From: an uncultured Clostridia bacterium
GTDB lineage: Bacteria; Bacillota; Clostridia; Oscillospirales; Ruminococcaceae
Assembly: GCA_947625915.1 (NCBI GenBank)
Contig: CANQPX010000009.1
Location: 1-55,800 of the forward strand
DNA length: 55,800 nt
Direction of reading: 5' to 3'
Made by a program: the position numbers and the translations under genes. Of the stretch, positions 41,660-50,695 are shown piece by piece; position 1 is the stretch's first letter; every line of letters starts with the position of its first letter. Below the pieces are notes generated by a model. The model saw only the letters and a list, made by a program, of their open reading frames with translations. It searched no databases and was not told the DNA's origin.

Positions 41660-43996
41660 TTATCTGAGTATAGACGTCTTTTTCTTCTTTTCATCATAAA
41701 GAACATTGTCCGCTTGGGCAAGTATTTTTGAAAGTTCCGTCTCCGGCGAGCATTTGAACGCATATACTCCTAAACTCATACGAACGATGTACGGCTTGTC
41801 ATGCCCGCTGTTGAAAGCTTCCGTCGCAGCCGTTATCCTCTTGCGGACAATAGAAGTTATCTCGTCCTTGCTGCCGCTTTCCATCATTGCAAGAACGGAA
41901 AACTCATCTCCGCCTATACGTCCGATTATATCCGAACCCCTAAACGAGTCGCAGAGTATCTTTGCGGCATTTTTTATTGCAAAATCCCCGTCCTCATGGC
42001 TGAAAGAATCGTTGATGGTCTTTAAACTGTCAAGATCGGCAAATATTATCAGCGCGTCTTTTCCCGTATTCATGGGAGAACATATCATGCTGCTTGCCTG
42101 TGCAAAAAATCCTCTGCGGTTATACACGCCCGTAAGTTCGTCAACTTTTGAGATAACATCGAGCTGAAGATTTTTCTCCTGTATCTGTATCAACGTGTTT
42201 TCCAGTTCCATACGGATAGTTTCCTTATCCTGTATCAGCCTTAGGATCTTCATTGCCGCGCAAAGCTGTGACGACAGAACGTTGATATAATAGAAATAGT
42301 CATACTCCAGTTCGCAAAGGAACAGACCGTAATGATCCGCATTGAGGAATATTGACGAAAGCACCATTGTTACCCGTCTGTCATCGGGGATATACTTATT
42401 GTTGAAAAGATGTTTTATGGATATTTCCTGCTCATCGTGCGGGAGAACTTTCATCATATCGCCGTTGTGATAGGATTTCAGCAGAACTTTTGAAGGCGGC
42501 ACCCATTTTTCGTCTTTTCTTATCGTTATTGTGTCGGGAAAAACGTAAATATAGCTGCTGCCGATATTCATACGCATGAATTTATCGCTTACCGAACCGT
42601 AACTTTCATCATCGTAGCTGTCGAAAAGGAGCATATCCTTTGTGATGGCGTTGGACTGGAAAGTAAGGAACTCGATATCATCAATATGTTTTTCGCTGTA
42701 GCTTACGGCAGCCTGCATGATTATTTTATAAAGGTCAACGGATATCGCGGAAAGTTTTTTCTTATCCTCGTCATTGTCTATTCCCGCGTTAAATCTTCTT
42801 ATAAGATAATCAACAACGGTGCATATCTTGTCGTGATCGACATATTTCATAGTTTCAAAGGAGAGAAGAGCTTCCAGTGCGGAAGAAAAATATTCGGCAG
42901 CTTCATCTGAATAGATTATGCGTCCTTTGTTGTCGGAATGAAAAAAGCTGAAAAGATTTCCGAAATACTCCTTGAAAAGGTCTTTTGTATGTGTAACGGC
43001 ACTGCTGGATTTGTAGTTGGAAAACATATATTTTATAAGTGCGGAAACTGTCTGGCTGTCCGAGCGGCACCAACAGTGATCGAACACGAACACATCATCG
43101 TAAGCATCACCGGACATATCTGCTTTGCAGCCGCAGGAACGCCTTTTTACCATTGACGAGCGGACAAGGCTGTCTGTAACGGAATGTTTGCCGATGATCT
43201 TTGTGCAGTCTATCACCGCGTCATAGCCGAGTTCCGAAGCGTCCGCGCCCACCGTTGTCAGCGGCGGCACAAGCGTTGAAGCAGCGGGCGAATCATCAAA
43301 GCCCGTAACAAGGATATCTTTTCCGACTTCAAGACCTCTTTCGGCAAAGACTTCATATGCGCCTGTTACCATTGCATCGTTTGCAAAGGAAACGGCTTGC
43401 AGATCGGGGCAGCGGTCAAGAAGTTCTCTCACAACGTCCTGACTGTACGGGGAAAAATTCCCGTAAACAACGCGTTTCTCGTCATAGCGTATACCGTTAT
43501 CTTCAAGAGTTGATCTGTAAACTGCAAGTCTTTCGTTCGCATCGTCGTTTGTCTGAGGACCGCTGACGAAACCGATCCTTTTGCAGTTATGCTCATTTAT
43601 AAGGTGTTCGATACATTCCCTGAGACCGCTTTTGTTATCGAAGCATATAGAGGAATAACCGTCTATCTCACAGGCAATTGTTATCATAGGGATATCGCCG
43701 AAACTTTCGAGGAACTCTTTTTTTCTTTCATAAGGAACAGAACCGCATATCGTTCCCGCCAATACGAGCAATACATCTATATCCTCCGGGAAGGCATAAG
43801 AGAACAGAGTATTGTACTGATACTCATACTCTGTACGTTTTTTATCGGCATAGACTCCGTCTATGTATCTTCCCGGGAAAATGAACAGGTTAGCGTCTAT
43901 TTCTTTTGCGCCAATTATCGCGCCGCGGCATACCGCATTGGCAAAATCGTCCTCAAGATGGCTTATCATAAGACCGATATTAAGGCGTTTTTTCAT
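41660..43996 (-). CDS. Soluble sugar-binding-protein/GGDEF diguanylate cyclase
   Basis: The 778-aa protein has a periplasmic-binding-protein fold of the LacI/GalR ligand-domain type (about 1-275; LNIGLMIS, GFDDSPAAS, PLTTVG), a long middle region (about 290-620), a short coiled coil and a C-terminal GGDEF domain (RIGGDEF, 695-699). There is no DNA-binding HTH, no signal peptide and no membrane helix. The active-site GGDEF is intact, and the inhibitory RxxD (RGSD) sits five residues before it. It should therefore make c-di-GMP in the cytoplasm in response to a small ligand, perhaps a sugar brought in by the neighbouring transporter. The start at 43996 has GAGGGG upstream. Confidence 0.9.
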   Translation of the reverse strand: MKKRLNIGLMISHLEDDFANAVCRGAIIGAKEIDANLFIFPGRYIDGVYADKKRTEYEYQYNTLFSYAFPEDIDVLLVLAGTICGSVPYERKKEFLESFGDIPMITIACEIDGYSSICFDNKSGLRECIEHLINEHNCKRIGFVSGPQTNDDANERLAVYRSTLEDNGIRYDEKRVVYGNFSPYSQDVVRELLDRCPDLQAVSFANDAMVTGAYEVFAERGLEVGKDILVTGFDDSPAASTLVPPLTTVGADASELGYDAVIDCTKIIGKHSVTDSLVRSSMVKRRSCGCKADMSGDAYDDVFVFDHCWCRSDSQTVSALIKYMFSNYKSSSAVTHTKDLFKEYFGNLFSFFHSDNKGRIIYSDEAAEYFSSALEALLSFETMKYVDHDKICTVVDYLIRRFNAGIDNDEDKKKLSAISVDLYKIIMQAAVSYSEKHIDDIEFLTFQSNAITKDMLLFDSYDDESYGSVSDKFMRMNIGSSYIYVFPDTITIRKDEKWVPPSKVLLKSYHNGDMMKVLPHDEQEISIKHLFNNKYIPDDRRVTMVLSSIFLNADHYGLFLCELEYDYFYYINVLSSQLCAAMKILRLIQDKETIRMELENTLIQIQEKNLQLDVISKVDELTGVYNRRGFFAQASSMICSPMNTGKDALIIFADLDSLKTINDSFSHEDGDFAIKNAAKILCDSFRGSDIIGRIGGDEFSVLAMMESGSKDEITSIVRKRITAATEAFNSGHDKPYIVRMSLGVYAFKCSPETELSKILAQADNVLYDEKKKKTSILR

Positions 43997-44141
43997 ATCG
44001 GGACCCCTCTTTTCGCAATATTGAAGAAACCGCGTCTCCGAAAATTGCATTTAATGATAGTTATAGAGATTATAACATAATTGTATAACATTTGATAGCG
44101 CAATTTATTTCTTAAGCATGAATAATCTTTTTTATCGGCTC

Positions 44142-44651
44142 TTAATTCCTTTTATTAAATCGGAAAATATTCCTTGAAAGTTTGTTTTTCATGGGAGTAT
44201 AGATTATTCCGTCACTTTCGGTCTGCATATCCGTTTTGACAAATCCCATAGCCGTGTAAAACGGTATTCCGTAATCGCTGGCGTTTACGGTTATTGCCAA
44301 AGCATGATGCTTTGAAGCATATTTCTTCACTTCGGAGAAAAGCAGTTTCCCTATCCCGCGGCGGTGGAACTCTCCTCTTACAAACGCAAGGCTTATATGA
44401 TCCCCGCCCCGAAGAGCCATCATTCCAAGCAGCTCATCTCCGCAATAGCAGCCCCATACCCGCATATTGCCCATGTCGAGCATTTCGCGCATACGGTCTC
44501 CCCATAAAAAATTCAGAAAACTTTCTGTACCTCTGCGCGGAAAATGCGGCGCTTCAAATTCCATAAACACCTTTTCCGCAAGTGTGAATGCGCTATGTAT
44601 CTCATCTATGCTGAGCAGCGGAACTACTTTGAAATTTTCGCTGACTTCCAT
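44142..44651 (-). CDS. GNAT-family acetyltransferase
   Basis: A 169-aa acetyl-CoA-dependent N-acetyltransferase with the acetyl-CoA loop RRGIGKLL (near 107-114), the preceding beta strand ISLAFVRGEF and the C-terminal ASDYGIPFYTAMGF block. The substrate is unknown. It is the last gene of the RING/galU/ABC run, 32 nt behind the ABC ATPase gene, and has a GAGGAC ribosome site. Confidence 0.88.
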   Translation of the reverse strand: MEVSENFKVVPLLSIDEIHSAFTLAEKVFMEFEAPHFPRRGTESFLNFLWGDRMREMLDMGNMRVWGCYCGDELLGMMALRGGDHISLAFVRGEFHRRGIGKLLFSEVKKYASKHHALAITVNASDYGIPFYTAMGFVKTDMQTESDGIIYTPMKNKLSRNIFRFNKRN

Positions 44652-44683
44652 AATATCGTCCTCTTTTCGGGAAAGTAAAAATA

Positions 44684-45457
44684 TCAGTTTATCCAGAACC
44701 GCGCCATATTTTTCATATGCGCCGCTATATCCGTTTCAAAAACATCGTTCAGTTTCCCCGAACCGATGATCTTTTCAGGCTCATCGCAAAGCACCGCTTT
44801 TCCGTCCTGCATAAGCATTATCCTGTCGGAAACGGCAGCCGCATATCCTATATCATGGAAAACTCCCACTGCCGATCTTCCGCTGTCTTTCCATTTTTGC
44901 AGCAGTCTGCAAAGTTCCGTCTGATGCTTCGGGTCAAGGTGGTTCGCAGGTTCGTCCAGAAACAATATCTCAGGCTCCTGTGCAAACGCTCTCGCAAGGA
45001 ACACTCTTCGCAGCTGTCCGCCCGAAAGTTCGGTTATATAACGGTCTTTAAGATCGGAAAGTTCCAGTTCCGCAATTGCATTTTCCGCAGCTTTTATATC
45101 CTCCTCGGAAGTTTCCGCGAACAGTTTTCCTCCCATACGCGCATATCTTCCCATCAATACCGTTTCCATGACCGTATAGTCGGAATACTCGCCGCCCTCG
45201 CCTGTCTGTGAAAGCATTGCCGTAAGTTTTGCCCTTTCTTTCGGAGCAAGAGAAGCGGCGGACTTCCCTTTTATAAGAACTTCACCCGCTCTTATCGGCA
45301 GCAGTCCGCACGCCGCACGCAGGAGAGTAGTTTTTCCGCAGCCGTTCGGTCCCGCAAGAGAAAGTATTTCTCCCGCTTCAAGTTCCAGTGAGACATTTTT
45401 TATTATGTCGGTCTTTCCGTAGCCGCAGCATACATTTTTAAGTTCAAGAACAGGCAT
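44684..45457 (-). CDS. FecE/BtuD-type ABC transporter ATPase, orphan
   Basis: The 257-aa ATPase has Walker A GPNGCGKTT (near 36-44), signature LSGGQLRR, Walker B ILFLDEP and the switch His (FHD). Its closest type is the ATPase of iron-siderophore, heme or cobalamin importers. The matching permease and binding protein are not in the window, so it either works with a distant operon or the call of substrate class is wrong. It lies between galU (24 nt) and the GNAT gene (32 nt). Confidence 0.9.
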   Translation of the reverse strand: MPVLELKNVCCGYGKTDIIKNVSLELEAGEILSLAGPNGCGKTTLLRAACGLLPIRAGEVLIKGKSAASLAPKERAKLTAMLSQTGEGGEYSDYTVMETVLMGRYARMGGKLFAETSEEDIKAAENAIAELELSDLKDRYITELSGGQLRRVFLARAFAQEPEILFLDEPANHLDPKHQTELCRLLQKWKDSGRSAVGVFHDIGYAAAVSDRIMLMQDGKAVLCDEPEKIIGSGKLNDVFETDIAAHMKNMARFWIN

Positions 45458-45481
45458 ATGGCTTTTCCCCCCCTATCGGAT

Positions 45482-46354
45482 TCAGCGTATTTTTTCGGCA
45501 AGTTCAAGGATATACTGTTTCAGTTCCTCACCGTTTTCCGCATCTTTCAGGCAAGTATCTATAGTTGCTTTCACACAGCTGAGTTTATTGCCCATATCGT
45601 ATCTTGTTCCTGTAAATCCCACGCCTATCATTCCTTCGCTCACCGCAAGCTGTTTCATGGCGTCGGTAAGCTGTAACTCATTGTTCCTTCCGTAAGGGAT
45701 ATTCTCCAGTATGTCAAAAATTTCAGACGGCAGCACGCATCTTCCGAGTATCGAATAATTTGAGAAGATCTGTTCCTTTGACGGTTTTTCTATCATATCC
45801 GTGATCTCAAAATAACCGTCATCGAGCGGGCTGAGTTTCATAGAAGAATATTTTACAACATCCTCCGTGGGGACTTCCCGTATGCCGGCTGTGCCTTTCC
45901 CGTATTTTTCATATGCTCTGCAAAGCTGTGCTATGGCGGGATCTTCGCCGATTATGACATCATCGCCGTAAAGCACGGCGATAGGGTCGTTGCCCGCAAA
46001 GCTTTTTGCGCAAAGCACAGCGTGTCCGAGTCCGAGCTGTTCTGTCTGACGGACATATGTTATATTCGCCATTGAAGCGATACTTTTTATTTCTTCGCAA
46101 AGTTCGGTTTTCCCACTTTTTTCCAGCTGCCGTTCCAGATCCGGGGAACGGTCAAAATGATCTTCTACAACGTGTTTCCCTCTGGAAAGTACGATAAGGA
46201 TATCTTTTATCCCCGAACGGACACATTCCTCAACGATATATTGTATCGCAGGCTTATCCAGTATCGGGAGCATTTCCTTAGGCATGGCTTTCGTTGCGGG
46301 AAGCATTCTTGTGCCGTAGCCCGCGGCGGTGATGACCGCTTTTTTTACTTTCAT
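45482..46354 (-). CDS. galU: UTP-glucose-1-phosphate uridylyltransferase
   Basis: It makes UDP-glucose from UTP and glucose-1-phosphate, for polysaccharides, teichoic acid glucosylation and glycolipids. The 290-aa protein has the nucleotide loop AAGYGTRMLPATKAMPKEML (10-29), the EQLGLGHAV block and YGDDVI. This is the bacterial GalU/GtaB type. It is 19 nt behind the RING-like gene. Confidence 0.96.
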   Translation of the reverse strand: MKVKKAVITAAGYGTRMLPATKAMPKEMLPILDKPAIQYIVEECVRSGIKDILIVLSRGKHVVEDHFDRSPDLERQLEKSGKTELCEEIKSIASMANITYVRQTEQLGLGHAVLCAKSFAGNDPIAVLYGDDVIIGEDPAIAQLCRAYEKYGKGTAGIREVPTEDVVKYSSMKLSPLDDGYFEITDMIEKPSKEQIFSNYSILGRCVLPSEIFDILENIPYGRNNELQLTDAMKQLAVSEGMIGVGFTGTRYDMGNKLSCVKATIDTCLKDAENGEELKQYILELAEKIR

Positions 46355-46373
46355 TTCAAATACCCCTTTGTAT

Positions 46374-47381
46374 TTAATTCATTCCTGTCATTGAAAAAAA
46401 CCGTATCAGATACATTGCAGCATACGGCAGTGCTTCTATGCATATGAAAAGGACTAACAGCAGTGCGGACGTTCCGCCTTTTTTTGTGATAACGTCACGC
46501 GGAGCCATGCCGCCGAATAATTCCTTAAGTTTCTTTATGTGTTTCAGTGAGTGGTCATAGTAAAGCCTGTTGCCGAACATTCCGAAGGTGAACATCGCCG
46601 CGTAGGATATTGCTGTTCCCAGCATAACTACGCCGCGGAACGCCGCGCTCCTTACGTCAAACTGTGACGCGAACACAGAAAGTATGCCGAAATCGGAAGT
46701 TCCCGAAAAAAGATATATGAACTGGGGCAGTGCGGCAATTACTTTCAATATCAGTGCCAGAACAGCCATAAGCGGCATTTTGCGGTATGCAAAGTAAAAT
46801 TCCGGGAAAAGCATTGCCGGGAAATTAAGGCTGAATTTTCTGCCCAGTTCCTTGAACTGTTTAAAGAGCGGGATATAATAATGAGTATTTGTTCCCACAT
46901 GATCGCCCAGTTCCGCAAGCTTTACTCCGTCGAAATCCTCATCGGGGCTCAATCCGCACAGCGGGTCGGAAAAATTTACAAAAAACGGATCTATGAACAT
47001 CCCGCTGTTTGCATTTCTGTTATATGCGTCGGGATCGTCGTTTATATTTACACCGTCATAACGCTGCTCCATGCCGTTAGCGTCGCTGTGTATGCCGGGC
47101 GCGGGCATACCGCATCTGCGGCAGAAAAGCGTCAGCGGCGGGTTTGTATATCCGCAGAAGGCGCATACCGTTTCGGAATTTTCCGCTCCGTCAGAACCTA
47201 CGTCATAGGAAGGCTTCCATGTTCCGCCGCTCTTGTGAAGAGCGGTATTCACGCAGCTCCCGCTTTTTTCGTAACAGGCGCGGTGATACGGCGTACCGCA
47301 TTCCGGGCAGATGACAACATCGTCCTCGAAAGTGAACTTTTCACTGCAGACCATACATCTTGTTCCTATATGACTTGTCAT
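46374..47381 (-). CDS. RING-like zinc finger plus DUF2628-like membrane protein
   Basis: The 335-aa protein starts with a prokaryotic RING-like cluster (Cys9, 12, 25, 28, His33, Cys36, 43), then a zinc ribbon (Cys73, 76, 87, 90), a disordered Asn/Asp-rich linker, and a membrane part with FPAMLFPEFYFAYRKMPL and several helices (about 200-335) of the DUF2628 kind. RING-like domains bring ubiquitin-like systems to mind, but in Clostridia these proteins are widespread with no known ligase activity. First gene of the galU operon; AAAGGAG lies 13 nt before the ATG. Confidence 0.8.
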   Translation of the reverse strand: MTSHIGTRCMVCSEKFTFEDDVVICPECGTPYHRACYEKSGSCVNTALHKSGGTWKPSYDVGSDGAENSETVCAFCGYTNPPLTLFCRRCGMPAPGIHSDANGMEQRYDGVNINDDPDAYNRNANSGMFIDPFFVNFSDPLCGLSPDEDFDGVKLAELGDHVGTNTHYYIPLFKQFKELGRKFSLNFPAMLFPEFYFAYRKMPLMAVLALILKVIAALPQFIYLFSGTSDFGILSVFASQFDVRSAAFRGVVMLGTAISYAAMFTFGMFGNRLYYDHSLKHIKKLKELFGGMAPRDVITKKGGTSALLLVLFICIEALPYAAMYLIRFFSMTGMN

Positions 47382-47423
47382 TGTTTCAACAATGCTCCTT
47401 TCGGTATATTTTTACACATAATC

Positions 47424-47452
47424 AATTATATCACATAATTACATAAATAACA
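47424..47452 (-). promoter_or_regulatory. Promoter of the RING/galU operon
   Basis: TTGTTA (47452-47447) and TATAAT (47429-47424) on the minus strand, spacer 17 nt, in an AT-rich stretch. Confidence 0.55.
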
Positions 47453-47505
47453 ATATTATTTTAAATGTTTCATCATATTGTCACAGAATAAGGCATAAAA
47501 ATGAC

Positions 47506-47534
47506 TTGACAATTTGGGCATAATGGTTTAAAAT
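47506..47534 (+). promoter_or_regulatory. Promoter of the cardiolipin synthase operon
   Basis: TTGACA (47506-47511) and TAAAAT (47529-47534), spacer 17 nt. The leader to the ATG at 47620 is about 80 nt. Confidence 0.75.
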
Positions 47535-47619
47535 GTATTTTGCGGGTCGGTATCGGAACAAAGATATGTTCCTCCGCGCGCAGGAACACTGTTATTCCCC
47601 GTTAAGGTCAGGTCGTGAA

Positions 47620-49176
47620 ATGAATAAAAAGGTAAAAAGAAAAATAAAAAGTCTCGTAAGGATAATATTCGGAAGAACGTTCATCGTTGTGCTCGGTCTT
47701 GCGCTTCAAGCCGCGTTCGTGCTGACGGCAATTATGTATTTCAGCAGCCACTTCGTTTTTTTCAGCGCGGCAATGTCGATACTTTCGCTCATTGTCCTTG
47801 TATGCATAATAAATGATAAAACAAACCCGTATTATAAGCTTGCATGGGTCGTTCCGGTAATGCTCGTGCCGATCTTCGGAACGGTGCTGTATATTTTTGT
47901 GCGGCTGGAATTCGGAACAAGACTAATGAACAAACGCATACTTGCTCTGATAGATAAGACCGCGCCGTATATACCGCAGGACGGAAAAGTCCTTGAAGAA
48001 CTCGGAAATATCAGCGTCAAAGAGAAAAATCTTGCCGAATATATGAAGAAATATGCAGGTTTCCCCGCATACAGGAATTCGGGAGCGGAATATTATCCCA
48101 TCGGCGAGGACGCTTTCCAAGCTATGGTCAGGGAAATAGAAAAAGCGGAAAAATTCATTTTTCTGGAATTTTTTATCGTTGAACACGGCGAAATGTGGGA
48201 TACTATCCTCGAAATACTTGAAAGAAAAGCAAAACAAGGCGTTGATGTGCGGTTCATGTACGACGGAATGAGCAGTCTTGTGCTCGTGCCTTACAATTAC
48301 CCCAAAAAACTTGCCGCAAGGGGCATAAAATGCAAAGTTTTCTCCCCCATAAAGCCTGTTTTCACCACTATACAGAACAACCGCGATCACCGCAAGATAC
48401 TTGTGATCGACGGGCATACGGCATTTACAGGCGGGATAAATCTTGCGGACGAGTATATAAACAAGTTTGAACGCTTCGGACACTGGAAAGATACAGCCGT
48501 AATGGTAAAGGGCGACGCCGCAAAAAGCTTTACGGCAATGTTTTTGCAGAACTGGAACATCTCCGAAAAAAATGAGGACGATTACGCCGCTTACACAACA
48601 AATATAGAGCACGATCACCCCATAGAAGAAGGTTTCCTGCTGCCTTACGGCGACAGCCCCCTTGACAACGAAAATGTGGGAAAAAATGTATATCTGGATA
48701 TTCTTGACCGCGCGGAAAAATATGTCCACATCATGACGCCGTACCTTATACTTGATGAGGAAATGAGCCGCGCACTGATCTTTGCGGCAAAACGCGGTGT
48801 AGACGTTTCCATAATCATGCCCCATAAGCCGGACAAGCAGTATGCTTATATCCTTGCCCGCTCATATTACGGGGAACTTATTTCCGCGGGAGTGAAAATT
48901 TACGAATACACTCCGGGATTTGTCCATGCAAAGGAATTCGTCAGCGATGACATAAAGGCTGTAGTAGGCTCTATAAACCTTGATTACAGAAGTTTGTACC
49001 TGCATTTTGAATGTGCGTGTTACTTTTACAAATGCCCTGTAGTGGCAGATATAGAAAAAGATATGCGGGAAACAATGGGCAAATGCTGCGAAATAACCTT
49101 GGAGGACTGCAAAAAATACAATATTTTCAAAAAAATTGCGGGACGTATCCTGCGGGTATTTGCTCCGCTTATGTGA
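47620..49176 (+). CDS. cls: Cardiolipin synthase (phospholipase D family)
   Basis: It joins two phosphatidylglycerol molecules to cardiolipin at the membrane. The 518-aa protein has three N-terminal membrane helices (about 15-100) and two HKD catalytic motifs: HRKILVID and HAKEFVSDD. This is the usual layout of Firmicutes Cls. The ATG at 47620 is preferred over an upstream start at 47533, because that one lies on the promoter; GGTCAGG-like sequence is a weak ribosome site. The VTT-family gene starts just behind it. Confidence 0.93.
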   Translation: MNKKVKRKIKSLVRIIFGRTFIVVLGLALQAAFVLTAIMYFSSHFVFFSAAMSILSLIVLVCIINDKTNPYYKLAWVVPVMLVPIFGTVLYIFVRLEFGTRLMNKRILALIDKTAPYIPQDGKVLEELGNISVKEKNLAEYMKKYAGFPAYRNSGAEYYPIGEDAFQAMVREIEKAEKFIFLEFFIVEHGEMWDTILEILERKAKQGVDVRFMYDGMSSLVLVPYNYPKKLAARGIKCKVFSPIKPVFTTIQNNRDHRKILVIDGHTAFTGGINLADEYINKFERFGHWKDTAVMVKGDAAKSFTAMFLQNWNISEKNEDDYAAYTTNIEHDHPIEEGFLLPYGDSPLDNENVGKNVYLDILDRAEKYVHIMTPYLILDEEMSRALIFAAKRGVDVSIIMPHKPDKQYAYILARSYYGELISAGVKIYEYTPGFVHAKEFVSDDIKAVVGSINLDYRSLYLHFECACYFYKCPVVADIEKDMRETMGKCCEITLEDCKKYNIFKKIAGRILRVFAPLM

Positions 49177-49194
49177 CCTCGGGAGATGAAAATT

Positions 49195-49887
49195 TTGACC
49201 AAAAAACATTTTACGGAAATATTGAAGCGGATAATACAGATCGCACCCATTGTAATGGTAGCTTTATGTGTGATAATTTATCTTAAATTTTTCAGGGGCG
49301 TAACGATAGAACATATCCTTGAGTTCACTCCGAAAAATCTATGGCTCGCGGCACTGGTGATGATAGGACTTTTCGGAATGAAATCGCTTTCTATGTTTTT
49401 TCCGATGATGATACTTGTTGTCGCATCGGGAAGTATTTTCCCGAACTATTTTGCCGCGCTGTCGGTAAATGCGGCAGGAATAATCGTAATGCTTGCACTG
49501 CCGTACCTGATAGGACGCTTTGCGGAGCGGGAATTCGTGGAAAAACTCATCAGCAAAAACAAAAATGCCGACAAACTTCGGGAATTCCAATCGGAAAACG
49601 AGTTTTTCATAGCGTTTTTCCTTCGGGTAATAAACATTCTGCCATGTGATGTAGTGAGTATGTTCCTCGGATCGGTAGGATTTTCACCGATAAAATACTT
49701 TGTCGGATCGTTCCTCGGGATACTTCCGGGACTTATAACCACCACGCTTATGGGTTCCAGCGTTGACGACCCGAAGTCGCCGAAATTCTGGGTATCCATC
49801 ATATGCGAAGTGGTATTTGCTGCAGGTTCGAGCATAGCATATTACTTTTACAAGAAAAAGAAGAAACGCGGCGATCAAGCTTCATAA
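49195..49887 (+). CDS. TVP38/TMEM64 (VTT) family membrane protein
   Basis: The 230-aa protein has about six membrane segments and the VTT/DedA-superfamily core (FFPMMILVVASGSIFP, then FFLRVINILPCDVVSMFLGSVGF-like block, GSFLGILPGL). These proteins are thought to move lipids or lipid carriers across the membrane. TTG at 49195 is preferred, because GGGAG is eight bases before it and directly touches the earlier ATG at 49186. It follows cls with an 18-nt gap, which supports a membrane-lipid role. Confidence 0.87.
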   Translation: MTKKHFTEILKRIIQIAPIVMVALCVIIYLKFFRGVTIEHILEFTPKNLWLAALVMIGLFGMKSLSMFFPMMILVVASGSIFPNYFAALSVNAAGIIVMLALPYLIGRFAEREFVEKLISKNKNADKLREFQSENEFFIAFFLRVINILPCDVVSMFLGSVGFSPIKYFVGSFLGILPGLITTTLMGSSVDDPKSPKFWVSIICEVVFAAGSSIAYYFYKKKKKRGDQAS

Positions 49888-49926
49888 AATTTCATTTGCA
49901 TCACCGACTAAAAACTAAAAAACAGA

Positions 49927-49956
49927 CGGCTCCCGTGATAACGGGAGCCGCTTTTT
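49927..49956. terminator. Bidirectional terminator
   Basis: CGGCTCCCGT pairs with ACGGGAGCCG around GATA. Five T follow on the plus strand and an A-rich run precedes it, so it serves both the cls/VTT operon and, from the other side, the metallopeptidase-like gene. Confidence 0.85.
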
Positions 49957-49967
49957 ACTCAATATCA

Positions 49968-50558
49968 TTATGCAGCAGCATTGAAAAGCTTTCCCTTGTC
50001 CATTGACGGATCGGAAAGCCCCACGCTGAATTTGTCCGCATCGGAAGAGTTGCGTGTAGTTGTCCTTGTTGTACCGCCGGAAACGTAGACCTTTCCGCAT
50101 TCGGGGCAAATGCCCGTATGTATCGTTACCGTCTGGGAAACTATCTCTTTGCCTTCGCGCTCCGCCTTTGAACGATTTCTGCTGACGTGTTCCTGTTCAT
50201 GGCTCCGTACTGCGGAAGCGGCAGCTTTCGGATCGACTTTAGTCGGTGTTTTGAAAGAAACTCCCGCATCGTCCGAACCGTCCTGATAGCGGCGGTTCCT
50301 GCAGGTCTGGCACTCATACGAATCAAAGCGGCGCTTCATATCCGCTTCTTTGGAAAGTTTTCCGCCGTAAGTATTTTCGTTATTTACGGGAAAGTCACTT
50401 CCGTAAGTTTTATTGTTCCGATCAGCAGCAGCGGTGATCGGGGTCTTGTTTGTATTATTCGCGGAATTTTTCCGATATACGCTCATTCCGTAGGAACTGC
50501 CGCCGAAGCCCGAGCTGTAGCCCGAGATCCCCACGCCTATAGGCATAATATATGACAT
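49968..50558 (-). CDS. SprA-related putative metallopeptidase
   Basis: The 196-aa protein contains HEQEH (120-124), the HExxH zinc site of metallopeptidases, inside SAVRSHEQEHVSRNRSKAEREG-like sequence of the SprA-related family. It has two CxxC pairs (Cys83/86 and Cys151/154) that could hold a second metal. The N-terminus is Gly/Ser-rich and starts MSYIMPIGVGISGY, with no signal peptide. Catalytic activity has not, to my knowledge, been shown for the family. The start at 50558 has AAAGGAG seven bases upstream. Single gene, divergent from the endonuclease IV gene. Confidence 0.78.
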   Translation of the reverse strand: MSYIMPIGVGISGYSSGFGGSSYGMSVYRKNSANNTNKTPITAAADRNNKTYGSDFPVNNENTYGGKLSKEADMKRRFDSYECQTCRNRRYQDGSDDAGVSFKTPTKVDPKAAASAVRSHEQEHVSRNRSKAEREGKEIVSQTVTIHTGICPECGKVYVSGGTTRTTTRNSSDADKFSVGLSDPSMDKGKLFNAAA

Positions 50559-50647
50559 AAGCAGTCTCCTTTCACACTTCACCTATGATAACATTATCAT
50601 AACATATTTTTTCTCCGAAATCAAGAGCTGTTGCAAATTTTATGCAA

Positions 50648-50685
50648 TTTACCGAAAATCATTTTATTTTATGATTTTCGGTAAA
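50648..50685. promoter_or_regulatory. Perfect 15-bp inverted repeat between divergent genes
   Basis: TTTACCGAAAATCAT (50648-50662) and its exact reverse complement (50671-50685) with an eight-base loop. It ends ten bases before the -35 box of the endonuclease IV promoter. It has no T run as expected of a terminator and lies between two starts, so a regulator binding site is likely. Confidence 0.65.
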
Positions 50686-50695
50686 GCGGCAGTGT

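Noticed and set aside
44684-45457. Complete iron/cobalamin ABC importer
   Set aside because: Only the ATPase is present; neighbours are galU and an acetyltransferase, and no permease or binding protein of this class is in the window.
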